64,000 bases of DNA from Actinomadura cremea (GTDB taxonomy: Bacteria > Actinomycetota > Actinomycetes > Streptosporangiales > Streptosporangiaceae), in NCBI RefSeq assembly GCF_014648495.1, contig NZ_BMRF01000001.1, forward strand, positions 744,001-808,000, in the 5' to 3' direction. A model generated the notes under the pieces. That model searched no databases. It was not told the DNA's origin and worked only from the letters and a program-made list of their open reading frames with translations. This document shows positions 25,204 through 33,284 of the stretch, one piece after another (the stretch's first letter is position 1; each line of letters begins with the position of its first letter). The translations under genes and the position numbers were made by a program.

Positions 25204-25219
25204 GCGGCCGACCGTAGCA

Positions 25220-25267
25220 CTAACGGTTAGCTTTTTGAAACTGATACGGCTTTGTATCTGCTAGCGT
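25220..25267. promoter_or_regulatory. Divergent promoter with two palindromes
   Basis: CTAACGGTTAG (25220-25230) and GATAC-N6-GTATC (25243-25258) lie between the oxidoreductase and TetR genes. TAGCGT (25262-25267), six bases before the TetR ATG, is a leaderless-type -10. Confidence 0.55.
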
Positions 25268-25273
25268 CAGCGT

Positions 25274-25876
25274 ATGACCGTGCCGTCCGGACGCCGTGAG
25301 CGCAAGAAGGCCGCGACCCGGCAGAAGATCGCCGAGGCCGCCCTGCGGCTCTTCCTGGAGCGCGGGTACGCGGAGGTGGGCATCCGCGATGTGGCCGCCG
25401 AGGCCGACGTGGCCGTCACCACGCTCTTCTCCCACTTCGCCTCGAAAGAGGCCCTGGTGTTCGAGCAGGACGAAGACTTCGAGCAACGCCTCACGCGGGC
25501 GGTCGCCGACCGGGCGCCGCACGAGCCGCTCGTCCCCGCGCTGCGCCGCGAGATCCGGGCCCTGGTGCGCCATTGCACGTCGGCCGGCGCCGCCCCGATC
25601 TGGCGCATGATCGACGAATCGGCCGACCTGCGGGAGTACGAGGAGTCGATGAGGCTGCGCCACGCGGAGTCGCTGGCGGCGGCGATCGCGGCCGATCTCG
25701 GCGTGCCGCCGAGCACCACGGCCTGCCGGACGATCGCGAGGTTCGTGATCGATGCCCACTCGCTGGCCCGAGAGGCGGCCGACCCGGAGGCCGCGGTGGA
25801 CGAGGTCTTCCGGATGATCGAGGCGGCCTGGGAGGTCGCCCGCCCTTCTCGGCCCGCCGTTTCTCCGGGTCCGTGA
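25274..25876 (+). CDS. TetR-family repressor
   Basis: 200 residues. The N-terminal helix-turn-helix KIAEAALRLFLERGYAEVGIRDVAAEADVAVTTLFSHFASKEALVFEQ is standard; the C-terminal ligand domain is of the type with an ARFVIDAHSLAREA helix. It probably represses the divergent oxidoreductase and itself, relieved by a small electrophile or drug-like ligand (inference from the arrangement). Confidence 0.9.
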   Translation: MTVPSGRRERKKAATRQKIAEAALRLFLERGYAEVGIRDVAAEADVAVTTLFSHFASKEALVFEQDEDFEQRLTRAVADRAPHEPLVPALRREIRALVRHCTSAGAAPIWRMIDESADLREYEESMRLRHAESLAAAIAADLGVPPSTTACRTIARFVIDAHSLAREAADPEAAVDEVFRMIEAAWEVARPSRPAVSPGP

Positions 25877-26058
25877 GGAGCCGGGCCTGCTTACGGGTCG
25901 GTGGCGTCCTTGCTTCGCCGCGGAGTAGGCGCCGCCGCCCGCCGAGGGGATGCGGCCCGAGGTCGGAGACATCCGGCCGGGTCCGGCGGGTGAGCCCGGC
26001 CGGCACCAGCGGTTTCCCGCACGCCCGATGCGGGCGTTCGCGCCGGACGGGCGCTATC

Positions 26059-26072
26059 TAGAACGTGTTCTA
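26059..26072 (+). promoter_or_regulatory. KstR-like palindrome TAGAACGTGTTCTA
   Basis: A 14-bp palindrome that fits the KstR steroid-catabolism operator pattern TNNAACNNGTTNNA at every fixed position. It lies 12 bp upstream of the LLM-class oxidoreductase start. Confidence 0.55.
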
Positions 26073-26083
26073 CCATCGCGGGC

Positions 26084-26929
26084 ATGAGACATGGCATCGT
26101 GCTCTTTACCAGCGATCGGGGCCCCACGCCCGCGGCCGCCGCGACGGCGGCCGAAGAGAACGGGTTCAGTGCCTTCTACGTGCCCGAGCACACGCACATC
26201 CCGGTCCGGCGGGACGCCGCTCACCCCGGGACGGGCGGCGCGGAGCTCCCCGACGACCGCTACACGCGGACGCTCGACCCGTGGGTGTCGCTGGCCACGG
26301 CGGCCGAGGCCACCTCGACGATCCGGCTGGCGACCGCCGTCGCACTGCCGGTCGAGTCCGACCCGATCACCCTCGCCAAGACGATCGCCACGCTCGACCA
26401 CTTGTCGGGCGGACGGGTGACGCTGGGCGTCGGTTTCGGCTGGAACACCGACGAACTCGCCGACCACGGCGTCCCCGCGGGCGAGCGCCGCACGGTGCTG
26501 CGCGAGTACGTCGAGGCGATGCGGGCGCTGTGGACCGAGGACGAGGCGTCCTACTCCGGGGAGTTCGTGTCCTTCGGCCCTTCCTGGGCCTGGCCCAAGC
26601 CGACGCAGCCGCACGTCCCGGTCATGGTCGGTGCCGGGGGCGGTCCGAAGACGCTCGCCTGGATCGCCGCCCACGCCGACGGCTGGATCACCACCCCGGG
26701 CGAGCGGGATGTCCTGGCGAAGGTCGGTGCCTTGCGTGCGGCCTGGACGGACGCGGGACGGGCGGGCGCGCCGGAGATCTCGCTCCTGGCGACCGCGCGG
26801 CTCTCGGCCGACGAGAGGGCGGCCTGGGCGGACGCCGGGGTCACCGAGATCATCTGGGGCCTCCCGGACAGGCCCGCCGACGACGTCGTGGCCTTCCTCG
26901 ACCGGCACGCCGAACGCCTGGGCTTGTGA
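26084..26929 (+). CDS. LLM-class F420-dependent oxidoreductase
   Basis: 281 residues, a bacterial luciferase-like TIM barrel. Motifs: EENGFSAFYVPEHTHIP, TIRLATAVALPVESDPITLAKTIATLDHLSGGRVTLGVGFGWNTDEL (the non-prolyl cis-peptide and flavin region), PVMVGAGGGPKTLAWIAAHADGW. The subfamily (TIGR03619-like) uses coenzyme F420 in actinomycetes, often in lipid, steroid or xenobiotic oxidation. It is preceded by a KstR-like box and converges with the aldehyde dehydrogenase of the catabolic cluster. Confidence 0.88.
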   Translation: MRHGIVLFTSDRGPTPAAAATAAEENGFSAFYVPEHTHIPVRRDAAHPGTGGAELPDDRYTRTLDPWVSLATAAEATSTIRLATAVALPVESDPITLAKTIATLDHLSGGRVTLGVGFGWNTDELADHGVPAGERRTVLREYVEAMRALWTEDEASYSGEFVSFGPSWAWPKPTQPHVPVMVGAGGGPKTLAWIAAHADGWITTPGERDVLAKVGALRAAWTDAGRAGAPEISLLATARLSADERAAWADAGVTEIIWGLPDRPADDVVAFLDRHAERLGL

Positions 26930-26953
26930 GCCGGGTCGGCGCCCCCAGTGGTG

Positions 26954-28402
26954 CTACCGGGGCGCCACCGAGATCGACTTGACGTCCACGTAGCCGTCGA
27001 GGCCCTCGCGGCCGAGTTCGCGGCCGTAGCCGCTGGCCTTCACGCCGCCGAAGGGCGCCGCCGGGTCCATCGAGTAGCCCTGGTTGACGCCGAACGTGCC
27101 GGTGCGCACCCGGGCGGCGATGTCGAGCCCGCGCGCGGTGTCGGCGGTGAACACCGAGCCCGCCAGGCCGTACGCGGAGTCGTTGGCGATGCGGACGGCC
27201 TCGCGCTCGTCCCGGTACGGGATCACGACGATCACCGGGCCGAAGATCTCCTCGCGGGCGATCGTCATCGAGGGGTCGACGTCCGCGAACACCGTGGGCC
27301 GCACGTACCACCCGCGCCGGACGCCGCCGGGCAGGCCGGTGCCGCCGGTGACGAGCCGGGCGCCTTCGCGGACGCCGGTGTCGATGTACCGCCGCACCCG
27401 CCGCTGCCGCCGCGCGCTCACGAGCGGGCCCACCTCGGTGCGCGGATCGGCCGGATCGCCGATCCTCAGCTCCGACAACGCCGTGGCCAGGGCGTCGGCG
27501 TGGTCGCCGACGCGGTCCGCCGGCACGACCACCCGGGTGAGGGCGTTGCAGATCTGCCCGGCCATGCCCATGCCCGAGAGGCGGACGGCCGCCGCGACGG
27601 CCGCCGGGTCGGCGTCGTCCAGCGCGATGGCCGCGGACTTGCCGCCGAGTTCGAGGCCGACCCGGGTGAGGTTGGCGGCGCACGCCGCCGCCACCTGCCG
27701 GCCGGCCGCCGTCGAGCCGGTGAAGGAGACCTTGTCGATGCCTGGGTGGGCGACGAGGCGGGCGCTCACGTCGCGGTCGGCGGGGACGATGTTCACGACG
27801 CCGGGCGGCAGGCCGGCCCGGTCGAGCAGCTCGCCCAGGAGCAGCGCGTCGAGCGGCGCCTCGGGCGCCGGCTTCAGCACGACGGTGCAGCCCGCGAGCA
27901 GCGCCGGGACCATCTTGGCCACGGTCAGGAACTGCGGCATGTTCCACGGGATCACGGCGGCGACGACGCCGAGGGGCTCCCTGCGCAGGACGACGTCCGG
28001 CCCGTAGACGCCGGGGCGGTTCTCCCGCCACGGGTACCCGTCCGCGATGTCGGCGAGCGCGCCCATCATCGACCAGGGCAGGGCGACCTGCGCGCGCTCG
28101 GCGAAGGAGATCGGGGCGCCCAGCTCGGCGGTGATGAGCCGTGCCATCGCGTCGCGGTGCTCGCCGTAGATCTCGGCCAGCCGGCGGATCGCCCCGACCC
28201 GTTCGGACGGCTCGGCGTGCGGCCACGGCCCCTCGTCGAACGCCCGCCGCGCCGCGGCGACGGCGCGGTCGACGTCCGCGGTGCCCGCCGCGGCCGCGCG
28301 ACCGATCGGCCGCTGCGTGTGGGGAGAGACCACCTCGATCGTCCGACCGGTGCTCGGGGGGACCCATTCGCCACCGATGAACAGTTCTTCCCGCTCGTTC
28401 AT
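26954..28402 (-). CDS. Aldehyde dehydrogenase
   Basis: 482 residues, NAD(P)-dependent. The catalytic Glu lies in GLELGGKSAAI and the nucleophile Cys in GMAGQICNALTR; the cofactor loop is FTGSTAAGRQVA, and EIFGPVIVVIPY closes the substrate channel. It resembles the broad aldehyde dehydrogenases used for side-chain degradation. The ATG at 28402 has AAGGGAAG upstream. It is divergent from the first Rieske operon, with a 20-bp palindrome between them, so it is probably co-regulated and may oxidise an aldehyde released by the oxygenases. Confidence 0.93.
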   Translation of the reverse strand: MNEREELFIGGEWVPPSTGRTIEVVSPHTQRPIGRAAAAGTADVDRAVAAARRAFDEGPWPHAEPSERVGAIRRLAEIYGEHRDAMARLITAELGAPISFAERAQVALPWSMMGALADIADGYPWRENRPGVYGPDVVLRREPLGVVAAVIPWNMPQFLTVAKMVPALLAGCTVVLKPAPEAPLDALLLGELLDRAGLPPGVVNIVPADRDVSARLVAHPGIDKVSFTGSTAAGRQVAAACAANLTRVGLELGGKSAAIALDDADPAAVAAAVRLSGMGMAGQICNALTRVVVPADRVGDHADALATALSELRIGDPADPRTEVGPLVSARRQRRVRRYIDTGVREGARLVTGGTGLPGGVRRGWYVRPTVFADVDPSMTIAREEIFGPVIVVIPYRDEREAVRIANDSAYGLAGSVFTADTARGLDIAARVRTGTFGVNQGYSMDPAAPFGGVKASGYGRELGREGLDGYVDVKSISVAPR

Positions 28403-28532
28403 GGCCGCTTCCCTTCCATGAAATCGCGCACGTCGACGGCGTCGCGGGCATGGCGCTCTCCTGTCCCGAGAAGCCCCTACGGGCCCGCCGGAACGCCTTG
28501 CGGCCGTCGTCCGCGACGTGTTATCCAAGTCA

Positions 28533-28552
28533 TGTTAGTCAGTCGATGAACA
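28533..28552. promoter_or_regulatory. Operator TGTTAGTCAGTCGATGAACA
   Basis: A 20-bp palindrome (arms TGTT..TC/GA..AACA) between the aldehyde dehydrogenase and the first Rieske operon. Two near-identical copies sit at 31798-31837 beside the TetR gene, which makes this a likely binding site of that regulator. Confidence 0.7.
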
Positions 28553-28593
28553 TCTTGGACAGGTGTCGTCGGACGAGAACGGGAGGGGCGGCC

Positions 28594-29883
28594 ATGGCGC
28601 GCTCGGGGAAACCGGCGGAGGCGAGCTGGACCGGACGGCATCCGACGATGGGGACCGGCCTCGTATCGTACGAGGACTCGATCTCACCGGAGTTCTACGA
28701 GCTCGAACGCGAGGCGGTCTTCCGGCGGGCCTGGCTGAACGTCGGCCGGGTCGAGCAGTTGCGCCGCAAGGGGAGCTTCTTCACCAAGGACATCGACGTC
28801 GCCAAGACCTCGCTCATCGTCACGCGCGGGCTCGACGGGCAGGTCCGCGCCTTCCACAACGTGTGCCGCCACCGGGGCAACAAACTGCTGTGGGGGGAGA
28901 CGCCGAGGGACGAGGTCAAGGGCACGTGCCGCGAGTTCATGTGCAAGTACCACGGCTGGCGGTACGGCCTGGACGGCTCCCTGAAGTTCGTCCTCCAGGA
29001 GGAGGAGTACTTCGACTTCGACAAGGCCGATTTCCCGCTCGTGCCGGTGCATTGCGAAATCTGGGAAGGGTTCGTCTTCGTCAATCTGGCCGACGAGCCG
29101 AGCCAGTCGCTCCTGGAATTCCTCGGGCCGATGGTGCGGGGCCTCGAAGGGTATCCGTTCCACCTGTTCACCGAGCGGTACGCCTTCAGGGCCGAGATCC
29201 TCAGCAACTGGAAGATCTTCCTCGACGCGTTCCAGGAGTACTACCACGCGCCGATCCTGCACTCGCAGCAGCAGGTCCCGTCGCTGCGGAACTTCCAGAC
29301 CGGCTTCAAGGTGCCGCACTTCCAGTTGGACGGGCCGCACCGGCTGGTGAGCACGGGCGGCTGGAAGGGCGTCCCCCGGCACATGACGCCGCCCGACCAG
29401 ATGTACCCGATCGAGCACGTGACCGGGGCCGGCCTCATGGGCCCCTGGGAGCGCCCGGACATTCCCGGTCTCGACCCGGCCGACCTGCCGTCCGGGATCA
29501 ACCCGGGCGGGCTCGATCCGTGGTCGATCTCCAACTTCCAGATCTTCCCCAACTTCGTGATCCTGGTCTACGAGCGGGGCTGGTACCTCACCTACCAGTA
29601 CTGGCCGACCTCCCATGACACCCACGTGTGGGAGATGTCGTACTGCTTCCCGCCGGCGCGCAACGCGAGCGAGCGGATCCGCCACGAGGTCACCGCCGTG
29701 GTGTCCAAGGAGGCGGGCCTGCAGGACGCGGGCACGCTCGACGGGACGCAGCTGGGCCTGGAGTCGCGGGTCGTCGGCGAGTACCCGCTGTGCGACCAGG
29801 AGGTCACGGTCCGGCACCTGCACCATGTCGTCGACGAATGGGTGCGGTCCTACCTGCGGGACGGCAAGGAGGTGCCGGCGTGA
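28594..29883 (+). CDS. Rieske non-heme iron oxygenase, alpha subunit (copy 1)
   Basis: 429 residues. The Rieske [2Fe-2S] ligands are CRHRG and, 17 residues on, CKYHGW. The catalytic domain has the mononuclear iron motif NWKIFLDAFQEYYHAPILHSQ (Asp-x-x-x-x-His type) with the third carboxylate probably near DPWSISNFQIFPN. It is an aromatic-ring- or C-H-hydroxylating oxygenase; ferredoxin and reductase partners are not encoded nearby. It is about half identical by eye to the oxygenase at 33285. GGGAGGGG precedes the ATG. The last codons overlap the next gene (GTGA), showing translational coupling. Confidence 0.93.
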   Translation: MARSGKPAEASWTGRHPTMGTGLVSYEDSISPEFYELEREAVFRRAWLNVGRVEQLRRKGSFFTKDIDVAKTSLIVTRGLDGQVRAFHNVCRHRGNKLLWGETPRDEVKGTCREFMCKYHGWRYGLDGSLKFVLQEEEYFDFDKADFPLVPVHCEIWEGFVFVNLADEPSQSLLEFLGPMVRGLEGYPFHLFTERYAFRAEILSNWKIFLDAFQEYYHAPILHSQQQVPSLRNFQTGFKVPHFQLDGPHRLVSTGGWKGVPRHMTPPDQMYPIEHVTGAGLMGPWERPDIPGLDPADLPSGINPGGLDPWSISNFQIFPNFVILVYERGWYLTYQYWPTSHDTHVWEMSYCFPPARNASERIRHEVTAVVSKEAGLQDAGTLDGTQLGLESRVVGEYPLCDQEVTVRHLHHVVDEWVRSYLRDGKEVPA

Positions 29884-30215
29884 GCGCGGCGATGCTGCCG
29901 GACGCGTTCGCCGAATGCGAGCCCTTCGCCGCCAAGTGGTGCATCCCCACCGAGGCGGCCCGGTACGCCGAACGGCTGAACAGCACGATGGCGGAAATGC
30001 AGGCGTTCTACGACGCGCTGTACCCCCGCGTGCGCGACGCCATGGCCTACCTGGACGGGTTCCCGCTGCAGGAGTTGCCCGAGCGGGAGCTGAACCTGCT
30101 CCACCTCGTGTACTCGCTGATCATGGTTTCCCTACCTGTCGAGGTCTGGCAGCAGCCGAAGGTCGTCGACTCCGGCACCGCCTACTTCGTCCGCTGCCTG
30201 GAGCCCGCCCCATGA
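29880..30215 (+). CDS. Small conserved partner of the Rieske oxygenase (copy 1)
   Basis: 111 residues, helical, no cysteine cluster, no signal peptide. Conserved with the second copy at 34541: EPFAAKWC-PTE--RY--RL-STM-EMQAFYDA, then NLLHL-YS-I-VS-PVEVW-QP-V-DSG. The start GTG overlaps the Rieske stop by four bases, and its own stop overlaps the TauD start (ATGA). It is too small and unlike the NTF2-fold beta subunits of classical dioxygenases. I do not recognise a family. The strict pairing suggests a dedicated subunit, chaperone or electron-transfer adaptor (inference). Confidence 0.85.
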   Translation: MSAAMLPDAFAECEPFAAKWCIPTEAARYAERLNSTMAEMQAFYDALYPRVRDAMAYLDGFPLQELPERELNLLHLVYSLIMVSLPVEVWQQPKVVDSGTAYFVRCLEPAP

Positions 30216-31057
30216 GGACGACGATCACCTGCGAGCCGCTCGCCGCGACCGTCGGGGCCGAGGTCGGCGGGGTCGACGCCGCGCGGCTGGCCACCGACGA
30301 CGCCGTCGCGGGGGACGTCCTGGAGGCGCTCGAACGGTACGGCGTCCTGGTGTTCCGCGATCTGCGCCTCGCCCCGGAGGACCAGGTCGCCTTCGCCCGG
30401 CGGCTCGGCGAGATCGACTACGAGCCGGGCCACCATCCCGTCCGCGGGATCTACCGCGTGACCCTGGACAAGTCGAAGAACGCGTCGGCCGACTACCTGA
30501 AGGCCACGTTCGAGTGGCACATGGACGGCTGCACGCCGCTGCACGGCGAGCCACCGCAGAAGGCGACGGTCCTCAGCGCCATGGAGGTGGCCGCGAGCGG
30601 AGGGGAGACGGAGTTCGCCAGCACCTACGCCGCCCACGACCTGCTGGAGGACGGGGAGAAGGAACGGTTCGGCTCCCTGCGCGTCGTGCACACGCTCGAG
30701 GCGTCCCAGCGCCGGGTCACGCCCGATCCGACGCCCGAGCAGCTCGAACGGTGGCGGCTGCGCCCGTCCTCGACCCACCCCCTGGTGTGGACGCGCCGCA
30801 CCGGCCGGAGGTCGCTCGTGGTCGGCGCGCACGCCGACCACGTCGTCGGCATGGACGCCGGCGAGGGACGGACGCTGCTGCGTGAGCTGCTCGACCGGAC
30901 GACGGCGCCCGAGCGCGTCTACCGGCACCGCTGGTCGGTGGGCGACACCGTGATCTGGGACAACACCGGCGTCGTGCACCGCGCGTCGCCGTACCCGCCG
31001 GACTCGCGCCGCGAGCTGCTCCGCACGACCGTCTTCGGGGACGAGGCGATCCGGTGA
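30212..31057 (+). CDS. TauD/TfdA-family 2-oxoglutarate dioxygenase
   Basis: 281 residues, jelly-roll fold. Fe(II) ligands: HMD of FEWHMDGCT and the distal His of DNTGVVHRASPY; the Arg of SRRELLRTTVFG probably binds 2-oxoglutarate. Family members hydroxylate next to a sulfonate, ether or acid group, or in secondary metabolites. It is the third gene of the operon, coupled by ATGA to the small partner gene. Together with the Rieske enzyme it indicates stepwise oxidation of one substrate. Confidence 0.92.
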   Translation: MRTTITCEPLAATVGAEVGGVDAARLATDDAVAGDVLEALERYGVLVFRDLRLAPEDQVAFARRLGEIDYEPGHHPVRGIYRVTLDKSKNASADYLKATFEWHMDGCTPLHGEPPQKATVLSAMEVAASGGETEFASTYAAHDLLEDGEKERFGSLRVVHTLEASQRRVTPDPTPEQLERWRLRPSSTHPLVWTRRTGRRSLVVGAHADHVVGMDAGEGRTLLRELLDRTTAPERVYRHRWSVGDTVIWDNTGVVHRASPYPPDSRRELLRTTVFGDEAIR

Positions 31058-31090
31058 GGCACGGGGCGCGGCGGCCGCCGGGCGGTCGCG

Positions 31091-31708
31091 CTACTCGGGG
31101 GCGGCGACGGCCTCGTCGCCGGCCGGCCGCCGCTCTCCCTCGAGCGCGCGGATCTCGCGCTCGATGACCGCGACCGTCTCGGCGTGGCCGACGTCGAGAC
31201 CGAACCCCTCCTCGATGTGCATGAAGCGCGAGAAGCCGGCCATGAGCAGGATCAGCGACGCCGGGGGCCACCGCTCGGAGTCGACGCCGTGGCGTTCGAG
31301 GACCTCCGAGAGCATCTCGAGCTCCAGCGTCCGGAACTTCTTCGAGTACGCGGCGATCTCGGCGCGGATGGCCTTGCGGTGGTTCGCGAGCGCGGTGAAC
31401 TCCATGATGAGCGCGTTGCTCGAGAAGTCGTGGGTCAGCTCCCAGAAGCCCCACAGCGGTTGGGGGGACCGCAGTACCCGCGCGAGCCGTTCCAGGCTCC
31501 GTTCGGCGCCCCGGCGGAAGAGTTCGATGAACAGGTTGTCGACCGTGCCGAAGTAGTAGAAGACCAGCGCGTTGTTGAGCCCGGCCTTCGCCCCGATGCG
31601 GCGGGTGGTGACGGCGGCGTACCCCTCCTCGAGCATCAGCTCCTGGGTCGCGTCGAGCAGCGCCGTGCGGGTGGCGGACTCGTCGACGGGACTCCGCCGT
31701 GCCGGCAT
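31091..31708 (-). CDS. TetR-family regulator of the catabolic cluster
   Basis: 205 residues. Helix-turn-helix ALLDATQELMLEEGYAAVTTRRIGAKAGLNNALVFYYFGTVDNLFIEL; the ligand domain is not assignable. The ATG at 31708 has GGGGAGGGGAG upstream. It lies between the two oxygenase operons, divergent from the second, and three copies of a 20-bp palindrome occur exactly in the two divergent promoter regions. I infer that it represses both operons and itself until a substrate-derived ligand appears. It converges tail-to-tail with the TauD gene. Confidence 0.88.
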   Translation of the reverse strand: MPARRSPVDESATRTALLDATQELMLEEGYAAVTTRRIGAKAGLNNALVFYYFGTVDNLFIELFRRGAERSLERLARVLRSPQPLWGFWELTHDFSSNALIMEFTALANHRKAIRAEIAAYSKKFRTLELEMLSEVLERHGVDSERWPPASLILLMAGFSRFMHIEEGFGLDVGHAETVAVIEREIRALEGERRPAGDEAVAAPE

Positions 31709-31797
31709 GCGCGTCTCCCCTCCCCTGCGTGAAGGACCTCCCCCAAGTATGCCGCCGGGCCCGTCCCGGTCGGCTCTTGCCCCGGCACTCTCCCCCG

Positions 31798-31837
31798 TGT
31801 TAGTCATGTGATGAACATGTTAGTCGCTCGATTAACA
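31798..31837. promoter_or_regulatory. Tandem operators for the cluster regulator
   Basis: Two abutting 20-bp palindromes, TGTTAGTCATGTGATGAACA and TGTTAGTCGCTCGATTAACA, occupy the middle of the TetR/SDR divergent region, matching the site at 28533-28552. The abutting arrangement suggests cooperative binding of two dimers. Confidence 0.75.
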
Positions 31838-31877
31838 TCCCGTTCCGCGAGGGAGCCGGACGAGGAGGGACGAGGGG

Positions 31878-32642
31878 ATGCCACCTACGGAGGGACAGCC
31901 GTCGCGGGTGGCCGTGGTGACGGGCGCGGCGTCGGGCATCGGCGCGGCCACCTGCCGCCGCCTGGCCGAGCGGGGGCACCGTGTCGCCGTGCTCGACCTC
32001 GACGGCGACGGTGCCGCCCGGGTCGCCGCGGAACTGCGGGCGCGCGGGGCGCGGGCGCTGGGGCTCGCCGCCGACGTCACCGACCGTCCCGCCCTGGACG
32101 CGGCGTTCGCCGAGGTCCGCGCGGCGCTCGGGCCGACGGAGATCCTGGTGACCAGCGCCGGGCTCGTCGCGTTCGACCGGTTCGAGGACATCACGCCCGA
32201 GCGCTGGAACCGCCTCATCGACGTGAACCTCACCGGCACCTTCCACTGCTGCCAGGCCGCCGTGCCCGACATGGTCGCGGCGCGCTGGGGCCGCATCGTC
32301 ACGATCGCCTCGTCCAGCGCCCAGCGGGGCTCGCCCGCCATGGCGCATTACGCGGCGGCCAAGGGCGGGGTGATGGTACTGACGAAGTCGCTGGCCCGCG
32401 CCTACGCGTCCGACGGCATCACGGTCAACAGCATTCCGCCGTCCGGGATCGAGACGCCGATGCAGCACCGGTCCCAGGCCCGGGGGGACCTGCCCGCGAG
32501 CGAGGTCATGGCGAAGACGATCCCGCTCGGCCGGCTCGGGACGCCGGACGACATCGCCGCGGCCGCCGCGTTCCTCGCGTCGGAGGAGGCGGGTTTCATC
32601 ACCGGGCAGGTCCTCGGGGTCAACGGCGGGGCGGTGCTGTGA
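31878..32642 (+). CDS. Short-chain dehydrogenase/reductase (cluster)
   Basis: 254 residues, classical SDR: TGAASGIGAA at residues 15-24, the DVTD adenine-pocket motif, SAG (NAG variant TSAG), the catalytic Ser in IASSSAQRG, and YAAAK. GGAGGGACGAGGGG precedes the ATG. First gene of the second operon; its stop overlaps the next start by four bases. It probably oxidises the alcohol or diol made by the oxygenases. Confidence 0.93.
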   Translation: MPPTEGQPSRVAVVTGAASGIGAATCRRLAERGHRVAVLDLDGDGAARVAAELRARGARALGLAADVTDRPALDAAFAEVRAALGPTEILVTSAGLVAFDRFEDITPERWNRLIDVNLTGTFHCCQAAVPDMVAARWGRIVTIASSSAQRGSPAMAHYAAAKGGVMVLTKSLARAYASDGITVNSIPPSGIETPMQHRSQARGDLPASEVMAKTIPLGRLGTPDDIAAAAAFLASEEAGFITGQVLGVNGGAVL

Positions 32643-33262
32643 CGCCGGCCGCCACGCCCCGGATCGCACCGCTGCCGCCGGACGAGTGGGCCGGGCGGGA
32701 GCGCGAGCTGCTGCGCGGCAACCTGGCGCGGGCCGACCGTTACCTCAGCGGTGCCCCCGACGCGCCGCCCGTGCCGTCGATCCTCGGCCTGCTCGCCCGG
32801 CACCCCGGCGTCGGCGCGTCCTGGCTCGCGTTCAGCGGCACGCTGCTCGACGAGGGCGCGCTCGACCCGCGCGACCGCGAGCTGCTGATCCTGCGGGTGG
32901 GCCTGCGGACGGGCTGCCGCTACCAGTGGGCGCAGCACGTCGGCATGGCGCGGACCGCGGGACTCACCTCCGCGCAGCTCGCGGCCGTGGCCGAGGGCGC
33001 CGAGGCCGGGATCTGGACCGACCGCGACCGCGACCTCCTGCGCGCCACCGACCAGCTCGTCGACGGGCACGCCATCGACGACGCCACCTGGACGCGCCTG
33101 GCGGCCCGCTTCGACGAGCGCCGGCTCATCGAGCTGCTCTTCGTCGTGGGCGGCTACGTGTGCCTGGCCATGGTGCTCAACGGCGTCGGGTTGGAGCCCG
33201 CCACCGGGCCCGACCCGGACGCCCCGTTCGGGCGCCCGCCGGCGAACGACCCCATCCGCTGA
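32639..33262 (+). CDS. Carboxymuconolactone decarboxylase-like protein
   Basis: 207 residues. The AhpD/CMD fold is visible from GVGASWLAFSGTLLDEGALDPRDRELLILRVGLRTGCRYQWAQHVGMARTAGLTSAQLAAVA. The catalytic CxxC of AhpD is absent, but the His of WAQHV is kept, as in the decarboxylase-like branch. It is coupled to the SDR by a GTGA overlap. In this context, a role in ring-fission-product processing is plausible but unproven. Confidence 0.85.
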   Translation: MTPAATPRIAPLPPDEWAGRERELLRGNLARADRYLSGAPDAPPVPSILGLLARHPGVGASWLAFSGTLLDEGALDPRDRELLILRVGLRTGCRYQWAQHVGMARTAGLTSAQLAAVAEGAEAGIWTDRDRDLLRATDQLVDGHAIDDATWTRLAARFDERRLIELLFVVGGYVCLAMVLNGVGLEPATGPDPDAPFGRPPANDPIR

Positions 33263-33284
33263 CAGCCCCCGAAGGAGGAGGACG

